From Hymenobacter terricola (GTDB lineage: Bacteria; Bacteroidota; Bacteroidia; Cytophagales; Hymenobacteraceae): 33,488 bases of DNA. A program made the position numbers and the translations under genes. Under the pieces are notes generated by a model. That model had not been told where the DNA came from and ran no database searches. It saw nothing but the letters and a program-made list of their open reading frames with translations. The DNA lies in NCBI RefSeq assembly GCF_017921975.2, contig NZ_JAGEMO020000053.1, forward strand, positions 1-33,488. The letters are read 5' to 3'. Below, piece after piece: positions 7,001-14,412 of the stretch; the first letter of the stretch is position 1, and each line of letters begins with the position of its first letter.

Positions 7001-8428
7001 GACAATAACCGGGTAGAAGCCGGCTTCGGCACGGGCTCGTCTTTGGTTTCAATTACATCATCCAACAACACCTTGACTTCGGGCCAGTGGAACCAACTGG
7101 TTTCCACCTACAACGGCACCACACTCGCGCTCTACGTCAACGGCGACCTGATTCAGAGCCAGGCCGTGGGCACGCCCCCCGGCACCACGCCGGTGCGCTA
7201 CGTGGGCACGCTGAGCAGCACGGCCCTCAGCTTTTTCAATGGCGACGTCGACGAAGTGGCGCAGTGGAACCGGGCGCTGAGCCAGAACGAAATCCGCCTG
7301 CGGCGGCACTTGTTGCTCAGCGGCAGCGAAGACAACCTGGCTTCCTACGTGCAGTTCAACGAAGCCAGCGGCAACGCCACCGACCCCATCAGCGGCGCAA
7401 CGGGCCCGCTCACGGGCACCGGCGTGACCCGGGTGGCCAGCTCGGTGCCCGTGAGCACCGGCGTCAGCGCGCTGCAATCGGTGACGGGCAACGGCAGCGT
7501 GAGCTTCCCGGGCACGCGGGCGGCCATCAATTTCACGGGCGTTTCGGGCTCGTTCGATATCACGGTAGCCCGGCTCGACGGCCGCCCGCAGGGCACCCAG
7601 CCCACCGGAATGGTGAACTACTACAACGCGGCCTACTGGATTATCAATAAGTACGGCACCGGCTCATTCGGCAACGCAGCCGTCACTTACACGCTCAGCG
7701 CCACCGATATCAGCCCCGCCGATGCCAGCGCTGCCGCGGCCAAGCTGCGCCTGCTGAAGCGCGCCAGCAGCAGCGACGGCGCGTTCGACGTGCCCATCGC
7801 GGCCACGACGGCCAACGCTGCGGCCGGCACCGTGCAGTACAACCTTACCTCATTCAGCCAAACGGTGATTGGCACGCTGGGCACCTCGCCCCTGCCCGTA
7901 GAGCTTACGGACTTCACGGTCACCCTCCACGGCCCCGCCGTGGCCCTGGCCTGGCGCACGGCCTCCGAAAAGAACAGTGCCCGCTTCGAGGTGGAGCGCA
8001 GCACCAACGGTACTGCCTTCGACCGCATTGGCACGATGGCGGCAGCCGGCAGCACCTCCGCGCCCCGCACCTACGCCCTGACCGACGCCCAACTGCCGGG
8101 CGTGGCCCTGCTCTACTACCGCCTGCGCCAGGTGGACCTCGACGGCACCGCCAGCTACTCGCCCGTGCGAGCGGTGGCCCTGTCGGGCGTTGTTCCACTG
8201 GCACAGCTGCTGGCCTACCCCAACCCGGCTCATGACGCCGTACGGGTAGTTATTACCGGCGCGGAGGCCCCGGCCCCGCTACAGCTGTTTGATGCCGTGG
8301 GCCGCCTGGTCTGGTCACAATCGTTTCCAGCCAACGGCCCCGAAACCACATTGCCCCTCACGGGGCTGCCAACGGGCGTGTACCTGCTTCGCAGCGGATT
8401 ACTCACCCAGCGCCTCATCCTGCAGTAG
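4004..8428 (+). CDS. Large T9SS-exported multidomain surface protein (cadherin, LamG-like)
   Basis: A 1474-aa secreted protein. The start at 4004 is chosen because it gives a clean signal peptide (MKTSLLLGALLLLHFGARAQ, cleavage near residue 20); the frame is open further upstream. Visible parts are two beta-rich units starting FES...GEGTRYTSN (about 27-240) and DFEADAEGTRYGSN (about 389-575), each ending in AFDNIR; two cadherin-type repeats (about 577-680 and 681-780) with ASDPD, ATDPEG and DFE calcium-site-like motifs; a sialidase/BNR N-terminal-like domain (about 782-910); a LamG/concanavalin-like domain (about 935-1100, EVWVKP, YVNG, DVDEVAQWNRAL); an Fn3-like stretch starting PLPVELTDF (about 1300); and a C-terminal T9SS type A sorting domain (AYPNPAHDAV...GVYLLR). 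Expected at the cell surface or released; adhesion or glycan binding is inferred. No catalytic domain was recognised. Confidence 0.88.
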   Translation: MKTSLLLGALLLLHFGARAQTTLVQESFESISGNNGEGTRYTSNTFETTATQYFKRSGNPVVYPTGSTNQTFGSPISRSTILNVDGAGGQFWAAEGVRGTSATAPTAGLVPGTVTLNGLNVSSYTALKVRVAFADARGPGWAAYLPASTQARTTDHLRVQYSFDNSTFTTIGEFSGTSATGTSDWMKVGGTATDKLTTTLQDFEFPVNNVGTTLYVRVEADYSGSNKEIAFDNIRVLGTLNTVPLPTLAGIEPTAIAYAEGAPATQVTNTLVVANPNPPSGNTLTGATVRIQPGYVAGQDVLAFTAGNGITALSNAGGVLTLTGTASVTNYQAALRSVTYRNSDVNNATPGLRRLVFTAIDGPRSSATQSRDINVTASLNAPAPLPYTEDFEADAEGTRYGSNSFSANSQGFIRVTQNPPVLYSTTTYSGVQGSGYWYAEGTKDNITLGTLLLAPVNATNYHDLTFKLLLARGGTGGWTIDDYVRVSYNLNDGGGWHLFGAFYGIAATGALRQDANLDGVADAAGLALTSTMQDIINLSLPPTLTGGNINFKVEVANNGGEELAFDNIRITGISNRPPVIAAQSFSLAENSAAATVVGTVAASDPDAGQTLTYAITAGNTGTAFAINATTGQLTVATPAALDFETTPSFALTVRVTDNGTPVLNTSNTVTVNLTNVNEAPSTPIDANPAANTVAENAANGTLVGITASATDPEGTVLTYSLTDDAGGRFAIKANTGVVTVANGLLLNYEANTSHSITVRASDGALFSFQSFTIQVTDVPNAAYLSSTTEQITRGVAAGALNQAILRIPVVMNGNTDEPLSATSFTLTTTGTTTPADVAVARIYYTGTSGTFATSTLFGSLAAPGTGSLSIGGTQELQPGTNYFWLAYDVAPAAATGHLLDGTLPSLTIGGTARTPTVTSPAGVRPVVAPGRVVGTALRFSGAATGYVDFGTGNPNLVLGPQFTQEVWVKPNAASSSTLNGVLGYDPGSSSQRSPYISVSDNNRVEAGFGTGSSLVSITSSNNTLTSGQWNQLVSTYNGTTLALYVNGDLIQSQAVGTPPGTTPVRYVGTLSSTALSFFNGDVDEVAQWNRALSQNEIRLRRHLLLSGSEDNLASYVQFNEASGNATDPISGATGPLTGTGVTRVASSVPVSTGVSALQSVTGNGSVSFPGTRAAINFTGVSGSFDITVARLDGRPQGTQPTGMVNYYNAAYWIINKYGTGSFGNAAVTYTLSATDISPADASAAAAKLRLLKRASSSDGAFDVPIAATTANAAAGTVQYNLTSFSQTVIGTLGTSPLPVELTDFTVTLHGPAVALAWRTASEKNSARFEVERSTNGTAFDRIGTMAAAGSTSAPRTYALTDAQLPGVALLYYRLRQVDLDGTASYSPVRAVALSGVVPLAQLLAYPNPAHDAVRVVITGAEAPAPLQLFDAVGRLVWSQSFPANGPETTLPLTGLPTGVYLLRSGLLTQRLILQ

Positions 8429-9332
8429 ATACCAACGACGACCAAATTGCGAATTCGGGGCTTTGGCCGGTAGTGCAAGCATCCGGCCGGCTTCGGCACG
8501 TAAGAACCGCTTTGTACGAAGGTAATCTCATCGCCCTTTCGCGGGCGCACTCACGCACGCACGCATGTCTCATTATTGTGGAGGCAGAAAATGGCTAAAT
8601 AGTGGCCATTGGGGGCCAGTACGAGCCGCTATTACCACCCTCGCGCTGGAAGCAGAAAGACGACAAAACGGAGCTGTAAGTCAGCAGCGATAGCAATTCC
8701 CGGCCTGCGCCTACCGCGAAACCCGGGGCCAATCCACCGCCAGAAATCATCGTGTTGCCCACGCCGTACTCGCAGTTGCTTGCGGGGCAGAAAGCAATTT
8801 TGGCCATTCCCGGCCATAAAAAGGGCCCTGAAAGCCGCACGAAAGGCGGTTATACTCATCGCGAAGTAGGGTGCGGGGCTGGCCCCGCACCCTGCTTCCT
8901 TTTCGCACGCCACTTCGTAACGAGTATAGCTTGGTTCCGTCCCGGTACGGAACCAAGGAACGAGGAAGCTGCCCACCGCCTTTTCGCGGCCGGCCCCTGC
9001 CGCCTCATCAATTGATGCTCTCAGGCCTCCGCACGCCAAGCTCAACAGGAGAAATGCGCCTCTTATCGCAGCAAAAAAGCGCGAAACTGCAACGGAAGGC
9101 AGTTCCTGAAAAAAAAAATTATATGATAAAAATGAATAAAATATTCGTCCGGCTATAGGTCTTGCGGTTTTTTTATGATTTTTTCAATAATCATTTAAAG
9201 TTAGTCGATATAAAATCAAAAATAATATTGCTCAATGAACAATTAGATAGTTCCTTTACATCATCCCCGTTCTGAGCCGCTTTCCATCCCACTCTGGAAT
9301 TTATGAAATAACTACCTTACTCTCTGCATTGT
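8429..9332. other. Non-coding 0.9-kb gap with palindromic element and AT-rich promoter zone
   Basis: No convincing gene is present. From 8429 to about 9000 the sequence is GC-rich with short, overlapping, uncharacteristic open frames on both strands. It includes the nested palindromic element 8834-8990 and a 12-bp palindrome CATCAATTGATG at 9006-9017. From about 9105 to 9300 it becomes strongly AT-rich with A and T runs, immediately upstream of the glycan operon. This looks like the main promoter zone of that operon, although no good -33/-7 pair could be fixed by eye. Confidence 0.6.
8834..8990. repeat. Nested palindromic element (structured RNA, REP- or MITE-like)
   Basis: Three nested inverted repeats and one side hairpin are visible. 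The outer arms (8834-8850 with 8975-8990) pair over 14 bases around a small internal loop. The middle arms (8852-8867 with 8912-8927) match at 13 of 16 positions plus one wobble. The inner arms (8868-8879 with 8882-8893, AGGGTGCGGGGC) are a perfect 12 bp with a 2-base centre, extended by GAAG/CTTC past one mismatch. A second hairpin with perfect 11-bp arms CTTGGTTCCGT lies at 8930-8940/8947-8957. Together they could fold into a multibranched structure. Copy number in the genome is unknown. Confidence 0.5.
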
Positions 9333-10733
9333 ATGGAACGCTACGAACACTACACCGATACTTCGCAGTTTATTCTGCCGGCGCTGGACACAGCCTTTAT
9401 TTTTGCGGCCTTTCGTTTAGCGGACCATGCCGAGACCGGCATGGCGGGCCTGGCGGGATACGCGCCATTTTTCTTCGTCATTTTCGCCCTGCTCTGGGGC
9501 ATCCTCTCGCGCCAATACGCCAACATTTACCGGCCGGACCGGCTGATTACTTATGCGGAGAAGCTGCGCCTGCTGCTGCGCACTTTTGCGCTGCACGCCG
9601 GCCTGATGCTGCTGGGAGCCCTGGTGCTGCACGTGCAGATGCCCCTGGTTTACGTGGCAACGGTATACGGCTTTGCGATGGTGGGCGTGGTGGTGGGACG
9701 GTTCGCGTTGGCGTTTGGGTATCGCACGTATCGGCAGTTTGTGGCCGAGCCGCCCAGCCGCTTTGTGATAGTGGGCACGGGGGCCAGTGGCCAGCGCCTC
9801 TACCATTTCCTGACCAGCCGCGAACCGGGCGGCAGCGAGTTCGACGGCTTTTTTGTGGAAGACAACGAGGTGGTGCCCGATGGCCTGCGCTCGCTGGTGC
9901 GGGGCACGGTGGCCGAGCTGAAGGCCTATTGCCGCAGCACCCAGATTGACGAGCTGTACTTCGCCCTGCCCTTCGACCGGCACGCGCTGATTGAGGACCT
10001 GTCGAGCTTCGCGACGGAAAACTTTCTCTCCTTCCGCATTGTGCCGGATTATTCGGGCACGGTGGGCCGCGACGTCAGCGTGTACTTTTTCGACCGCCAG
10101 CCCATTCTCACGGTCCGGAACGAGCCGCTGGGCATTCACACCAATCAGGTGCTGAAGCGCATGTTCGACATTTCGTTTTCGACCCTTGTCGTGGGCGGGG
10201 TGTTCCCCATCGTCATGCCGCTGCTGGCCCTGCTCATCAAGCTTGATTCGCCGGGCCCCGTGTTCTTCAAGCAGATGCGGCCCGGCCGGCGCAACCAGCT
10301 GTTTCCCTGCTACAAGCTGCGCACCATGCGCAACGACCACAACCAGACCGAGCTGCAGGCCACCAAATCGGACCCCCGGGTGACGCGGGTGGGTAAATAC
10401 CTCCGCAAATACAACCTCGACGAGCTGCCCCAGTTCTTCAACGTGCTGCTCGGGCACATGTCGGTGGTGGGGCCGCGGCCCAACATGGTGTCGCAGCTGG
10501 AAGAATACTCCAAGCACATCCGCAGCTACTCCATGCGCCACGCCGTGGTGCCGGGCATCACGGGCTATGCCCAGGTGAACGGCTGCCGGGGCGAAACCCG
10601 CGCCCCCCAGGCCATGGAAAAGCGCGTGGAGTACGACCTGAAATACCTGGAAAGCTGGTCTTTCAGCCTTGACCTGCAGATTATCGGTCAAACCGTTCGC
10701 AACATGGTGCGCGGCGAAAAAAACGCCTACTAG
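9333..10733 (+). CDS. Undecaprenyl-phosphate sugar phosphotransferase (WcaJ/PssY-type polyprenyl phosphoglycosyl transferase)
   Basis: A 466-aa inner-membrane enzyme that starts lipid-linked glycan assembly by moving a sugar-1-phosphate from a nucleotide sugar to undecaprenyl phosphate. The N-terminal half has several hydrophobic segments (about residues 10-130) and a CoA-binding-like Rossmann region (about 143-260, VIVGTGASGQR). The C-terminal catalytic domain runs from about 272: a membrane helix after KRMFDI, KLDSPGPVFF, the D363-E364 catalytic dyad in NLDELPQF, then MSVVGPRPN (376-384) and GITGYAQVNGCRGE. The length matches the WcaJ-like group. It is the first gene of the + strand glycan operon, 22 bp ahead of the WecG-type gene. 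The donor sugar (often UDP-glucose or galactose) cannot be read from sequence. Confidence 0.92.
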   Translation: MERYEHYTDTSQFILPALDTAFIFAAFRLADHAETGMAGLAGYAPFFFVIFALLWGILSRQYANIYRPDRLITYAEKLRLLLRTFALHAGLMLLGALVLHVQMPLVYVATVYGFAMVGVVVGRFALAFGYRTYRQFVAEPPSRFVIVGTGASGQRLYHFLTSREPGGSEFDGFFVEDNEVVPDGLRSLVRGTVAELKAYCRSTQIDELYFALPFDRHALIEDLSSFATENFLSFRIVPDYSGTVGRDVSVYFFDRQPILTVRNEPLGIHTNQVLKRMFDISFSTLVVGGVFPIVMPLLALLIKLDSPGPVFFKQMRPGRRNQLFPCYKLRTMRNDHNQTELQATKSDPRVTRVGKYLRKYNLDELPQFFNVLLGHMSVVGPRPNMVSQLEEYSKHIRSYSMRHAVVPGITGYAQVNGCRGETRAPQAMEKRVEYDLKYLESWSFSLDLQIIGQTVRNMVRGEKNAY

Positions 10734-10755
10734 CCCTCTAAAAGCTGACATCCCC

Positions 10756-11547
10756 ATGCCCGCTTTGCTTGCGAAACGCCCGGTTCTGAACGCACTGGTT
10801 TCGACCGGGAGCCCAACCGATTTTGTGGAAACCATCCTGCGGCTGGGCGCGGCCCGCGCCTCGGCCTACGTGTGCTGCGCCAACGTGCACATGCTGGTGG
10901 AAGCCCACCGGGACCCGGCCTTCCGGCGGGTGCTGGCAGGCGCGGCCGTGGTCACGCCCGATGGCAGCCCGGTGGCGGCGGCCGTGGGCTGGTTCCACGG
11001 CAAGCCGCAGGCGCGGGTGGCCGGCATGGACCTGGTGCCCGCGCTGCTGGAAGCTGCCGCCGCCCGCGGCCAGTCGGTGTATTTCTACGGCACCACCGAA
11101 ACGGTCTTGGCGGCGATAGTGGCACGGGCCCAACGCGAATTACCCACGTTGCGCATCGTGGGCACCACGGCCCCGCCGTTTCGGCCCCTGACGCCGGCCG
11201 AGGAAGCCGCCGACGTAGCCGCCATCAATGCCGCCGACCCCGACCTGCTGTTTGTGGCCCTGGGCTGCCCCCGACAGGAACAGTGGATGGCGGCCCACCA
11301 GGGCCGCATTCGGGCGTGCATGTTGGGCGTAGGCCAGGCTTTTCCGGTATACGCCGGCCTGGAGCCGCGCCTGCCCGCCTGGGCCCGGCAGCTGTGGCTG
11401 GAATGGGCCTACCGCCTGTGGCAGGAACCCCGGCGGCTGGCCCGACGCTACCTCGTCACCAACACCTGGTTTCTGTGCCTGCTGGCGCGGGCCGTGCTCA
11501 CCGGAAACCGTGGCCCGGCAGGCCGGGCGGTGGCACAAGCCGGCTAG
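10756..11547 (+). CDS. WecG/TagA/CpsF-family glycosyltransferase
   Basis: A 263-aa GT26 enzyme. The start at 10756 is the ATG 22 bp after the previous stop; a longer frame overlaps the upstream gene and is rejected. Family features are present: CCANVHMLVEA near 40-50, the catalytic-Asp block VTPDGSPV (D69), YFYGTTE near 118, and GCPRQEQWM followed by GVGQAFPVYAG. The C-terminal segment is rich in Arg, Trp and Leu (WLEWAYRLWQEPRRLARRYL), which fits monotopic membrane association as in TagA. The enzyme is expected to add the second sugar to the undecaprenyl-diphosphate-sugar made by the preceding gene product. In other bacteria members transfer ManNAc or ManNAcA; the sugar here is unknown. Confidence 0.9.
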   Translation: MPALLAKRPVLNALVSTGSPTDFVETILRLGAARASAYVCCANVHMLVEAHRDPAFRRVLAGAAVVTPDGSPVAAAVGWFHGKPQARVAGMDLVPALLEAAAARGQSVYFYGTTETVLAAIVARAQRELPTLRIVGTTAPPFRPLTPAEEAADVAAINAADPDLLFVALGCPRQEQWMAAHQGRIRACMLGVGQAFPVYAGLEPRLPAWARQLWLEWAYRLWQEPRRLARRYLVTNTWFLCLLARAVLTGNRGPAGRAVAQAG

Positions 11548-11600
11548 CCAGGCCCGTATTACTTACTTGACTTTTTAACCCTTACCCAATAATTTCTCAC

Positions 11601-12491
11601 ATGAAGGCAGTGATTTTAGCGGGCGGCTACGGCACCCGCATCAGCGAAGAAAGCGGCATCCGGCCCAAGCCGATGGTGGAAATCGGGGGCAAGCCCATTC
11701 TGTGGCACATCATGAAAATATACGCCCACCACGGCATCACGGACTTCGTGATTTGCTGCGGCTACAAGGGCCACATGATTAAGCAATACTTCGCCGACTA
11801 CTTCCTGCTGAATTCGGACGTGACCTTCCAGATGGACCGCCACGAGATGCGCATTCACCGCAACCACGCCGAGCCCTGGACGGTGACGCTGGTGGACACA
11901 GGCCTCGATTCGTTGTCGGGCGGCCGCATCCGGCGCGTGCGGGAATACCTGGACGAGAGCACCTTCTGCCTGACTTATGGCGACGGCGTGAGCGACATCG
12001 ACATTCAGGCCAGCATCCATTACCACCACCAACAGGGCGCCAAGGCCACGCTCACGGCCGTGCGCCAGCCGGGCCGCTTCGGGGTGTTCAACCTCGGCGA
12101 GGGCGACAGCCACGTCAACAACTTCACTGAAAAACCCGAGGGCGGCGAAACGCCCTGGATTAACGGCGGCTTTTTTGTGCTGGAGCCGGCAGTGTTCGAC
12201 TACATCGACGGCGACGACACGGCTTGGGAAAAAGCCCCCCTGGAGCGCCTGGCCAACGATGGCCAGCTGACGGCCTACCGCCACGAAGGTTTCTGGCAGC
12301 CCATGGACACGCTGCGCGACCGCAACATGCTGGAAGAGTTGTGGACGGCCAACAAGGCCCCCTGGAAAGTGTGGGCCCCCGAGCCCACCTGGCAGCCGGC
12401 CCCCGTGCGGCAGCCCACCGAAACCCCCGAGGACAATGCACGGGCCCTGCCCACCCGCCTGCGCCCCGCCCAGCTCACCACAGTGGCCTAG
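11601..12491 (+). CDS. rfbF: Glucose-1-phosphate cytidylyltransferase
   Basis: A 296-aa nucleotidyltransferase making CDP-glucose from CTP and glucose-1-phosphate. The N-terminal signature is AVILAGGYGTRISEESGIRP followed by KPMVEIGGKPILWHIMK. The YGDGVSDID block (metal-binding Asp), FTEKPEGGETPWINGGFFVL and FWQPMDTLRDRNMLE are typical of RfbF rather than of RmlA or GalU. Family members are about 257 aa. This one carries an extra proline- and arginine-rich tail of about 37 residues (from about 260), likely disordered. It is the first gene of the nucleotide-sugar cassette and the clearest evidence that CDP-linked sugars are involved. CDP-glucose 4,6-dehydratase (rfbG), its usual partner, is not visible next to it. 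Confidence 0.92.
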   Translation: MKAVILAGGYGTRISEESGIRPKPMVEIGGKPILWHIMKIYAHHGITDFVICCGYKGHMIKQYFADYFLLNSDVTFQMDRHEMRIHRNHAEPWTVTLVDTGLDSLSGGRIRRVREYLDESTFCLTYGDGVSDIDIQASIHYHHQQGAKATLTAVRQPGRFGVFNLGEGDSHVNNFTEKPEGGETPWINGGFFVLEPAVFDYIDGDDTAWEKAPLERLANDGQLTAYRHEGFWQPMDTLRDRNMLEELWTANKAPWKVWAPEPTWQPAPVRQPTETPEDNARALPTRLRPAQLTTVA

Positions 12492-12552
12492 CCAGCGGCT
12501 TACGCAGCGCCGAAAAAACTGCTCTTGCTCAGGCGATTACCTGGGTATTGGA

Positions 12553-12584
12553 TTTGCTTTTTTCTGATTGTTCGCGTATTTTTC
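12553..12584 (+). promoter_or_regulatory. Candidate internal promoter in the glycan operon
   Basis: The 137-bp gap between rfbF and the SDR gene is locally AT-rich. It holds TTTG at 12553-12556 and TATTTTTC at 12577-12584 with a 20-bp spacer, a one-mismatch match to the TTTG / TAnnTTTG Bacteroidota promoter. This could drive the downstream sugar genes separately from the transferases. Confidence 0.35.
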
Positions 12585-12628
12585 AGTCGCTCCCCCCTTG
12601 CGTATCGATTCAACTTTACCTGATTTAC

Positions 12629-13738
12629 ATGACTTCTTACCGCATCCTCCTCACCGGAAACATGGGCTACGTGGGCCCGGGCGTGGTGCAGCACCTGCGC
12701 CACACCTTCCCCAATGCCGAGCTGATTGGCTACGACCTGGGCTTTTTTGCCCAATGCCTGACGGGCGTGGAGCGCCTGCCCGAATCGCGGCTTGACCGCC
12801 AAATCTTCGGCGACGTGCGCGAGGTGCCCGACGCGCTGCTGGCCGGCGTGGATGCCATCGTGCATCTGGCCGCCATCTCGAACGACCCGATGGGCAATGC
12901 TTACGAGGCCGTGACCATGGAAATCAACCACCAAGCCGGCATCCGGCTGGCCCGGCAGGCCAAGGCCGCCGGCGTGCGGTCCTTCGTGTTTGCCAGCTCG
13001 TGCAGCATTTACGGCATGGGCGGCAACGACGCCAAAACCGAAACTTCGGGCGTGAACCCGCTCACGGCCTATGCCCGCTCCAAAGTAGCCAGCGAGCGCG
13101 ACCTGGCCCCACTGGCCGACGACGACTTCACGGTGACCTGCCTGCGCTTTGCCACGGCCTGCGGCTGGAGCGACCGGCTGCGGCTCGATTTGGTGCTCAA
13201 CGACTTCGTGGCCAGCGGCGTGGCTACCGGCGAAATCAGCATTCTGAGCGATGGCACGCCCTGGCGGCCCCTCATTCATGTGCGCGACATGGCGCTGGCC
13301 ATTGAGTGGGCGCTGGGCCGTGAGGCCGCCAACGGCGGCACGTTCCTGGCCGTGAACACGGGCTCGGATGAGTGGAACTACCGCGTGAAGGAGCTGGCCG
13401 AAGCCGTGGCCGCCGACCTGCCCGGCACCAAGGTGTTCGTGAACCCCGCCGCCGCGCCCGACCTGCGCTCCTACCGCGTCGATTTCAGCTTGTACCGGCA
13501 GCTGGCCCCCAACCACCAGCCCCGGCACACCCTCACCGCCACCATTGCCGAGCTGCACGACAAGCTGCTGGCCATGGGCTTCCAGGACCCGCTGTTCCGC
13601 ACTTCGCGCCTGATGCGGCTGCGCGTGCTCACCGCCCTGCGCGAGCAAGGCGAGCTGACCGAGCAGCTGGCCTGGACCGATGCGCCCGCCGCACCCCCCG
13701 CCCCTACTCCCCGGCAGAAGGAAACCGCCGTAGCCTAG
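12629..13738 (+). CDS. NAD-dependent epimerase/dehydratase (extended SDR family)
   Basis: A 369-aa nucleotide-sugar SDR enzyme. The ATG at 12629 is selected because the Rossmann strand follows at once; the same frame is open upstream into rfbF but would add non-homologous sequence. The TGxxGxxG motif is T9-GNMGYVG-16, S123-S124 lie in FVFASSCSIYG, and the catalytic Y148-xxx-K152 is in YARSK. A conserved DxxxHLAA-type block (VDAIVHLAAISND) is near 74-86. The sequence does not carry the GHTGFKG start typical of CDP-glucose 4,6-dehydratase, so it is more likely an epimerase, reductase or divergent dehydratase acting on a CDP sugar. It sits between rfbF and the RmlC-type epimerase. Confidence 0.88.
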   Translation: MTSYRILLTGNMGYVGPGVVQHLRHTFPNAELIGYDLGFFAQCLTGVERLPESRLDRQIFGDVREVPDALLAGVDAIVHLAAISNDPMGNAYEAVTMEINHQAGIRLARQAKAAGVRSFVFASSCSIYGMGGNDAKTETSGVNPLTAYARSKVASERDLAPLADDDFTVTCLRFATACGWSDRLRLDLVLNDFVASGVATGEISILSDGTPWRPLIHVRDMALAIEWALGREAANGGTFLAVNTGSDEWNYRVKELAEAVAADLPGTKVFVNPAAAPDLRSYRVDFSLYRQLAPNHQPRHTLTATIAELHDKLLAMGFQDPLFRTSRLMRLRVLTALREQGELTEQLAWTDAPAAPPAPTPRQKETAVA

Positions 13739-13785
13739 CAACATTCCGGGGCACTTTTTGACCATCGATTCATCGCCAACCGCAC

Positions 13786-14340
13786 ATGATTTTTACTGAA
13801 ACCAAGCTTGCCGGGGCCTTTATTATTGATTTGGAACGCCGCTCCGACGAGCGGGGCTTCTTTGCCCGCTCGTGGTGCGAAGACGAATTTGCTGCGCACG
13901 GCATTTTCCTGCCGCCGCTACAGGCCAATCTCTCGTCGAACCCCACCCAGGGCACCCTGCGCGGCATGCACTACCAGCTGCCGCCCCACGAGGAAAGCAA
14001 GCTGGTGCGCTGCACCCGCGGGGCCCTCTACGACGTGATTATCGACCTGCGCGAGGAGTCGCCCACCTTCGGCCAATGGATTGGCGTGGAGCTGACGGGC
14101 GACAATTTCCGGCAGCTGTTCGTGCCCGGGCGCTTTGCCCACGGCTTCCTCACCCTGGCCCCCGACACCGACGTGGCCTACCAGGTATCGGCCAAGTACA
14201 CGCCCGGCGCCGAGCGTGGCCTGCGCTGGAACGACCCCGCCCTCGGCATCGAGTGGCCCGCCGAGCCGCAGCTGGTGTCGGCCAAAGACCAGGCCCACCC
14301 GGACTTCAGTTATCAGTTATCAGTGAGCAGCGAACGGTAA
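13786..14340 (+). CDS. dTDP-4-dehydrorhamnose 3,5-epimerase family protein (RmlC-type)
   Basis: A 184-aa cupin that should epimerise a 4-keto-6-deoxy nucleotide sugar at C3 and/or C5. Catalytic features are kept: GTLRGMHYQ with H62, K72 in SKLVRCTRG, DVIIDLREESPTFG, the FVPGRFAHGF strand, and Y132/Y138 in AYQVSAKYTP. ERGLRWNDPALGIEWP is the usual closing motif. In this cluster the substrate is more likely CDP- than dTDP-linked because rfbF is two genes upstream and no rmlA or rmlB is visible. The last 11 residues (after HPDF) are encoded by an intergenic repeat running into the 3' end of the gene, so the native C-terminus was probably a little different. Confidence 0.9.
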   Translation: MIFTETKLAGAFIIDLERRSDERGFFARSWCEDEFAAHGIFLPPLQANLSSNPTQGTLRGMHYQLPPHEESKLVRCTRGALYDVIIDLREESPTFGQWIGVELTGDNFRQLFVPGRFAHGFLTLAPDTDVAYQVSAKYTPGAERGLRWNDPALGIEWPAEPQLVSAKDQAHPDFSYQLSVSSER

Positions 14341-14406
14341 GCCATTCGCTGATAAAGCTTTATTAACTGCCAACTGCTCACTGTTATTTATTCACTGCTA
14401 ACTGCT
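14309..14406. repeat. Degenerate TTATCAGT / ACTGCTAACTGC intergenic inverted repeat
   Basis: The stretch contains near-tandem CAGTTAT units and two hairpins: CAGTGAGCAG (14321-14330) with CTGCTCACTG (14374-14383), and CAGCGAA (14328-14334) with TTCGCTG (14345-14351). It begins inside the 3' end of the RmlC-type gene and fills the gap to the oxidoreductase gene. Similar low-complexity repeat palindromes occupy three other gaps in the window. Confidence 0.6.
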
Positions 14407-14412
14407 TGAATC

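Noticed and set aside
8595..9045. Overlapping - strand open frames of 81 and 137 codons in the 0.9-kb gap
   Set aside because: They overlap in different frames, span the palindromic element and show no recognisable domain. Decayed coding remnants cannot be excluded, but nothing supports a gene.
10669..10755. Longer start for the WecG-type gene
   Set aside because: The extension overlaps the end of the upstream gene and does not look like the family N-terminus.
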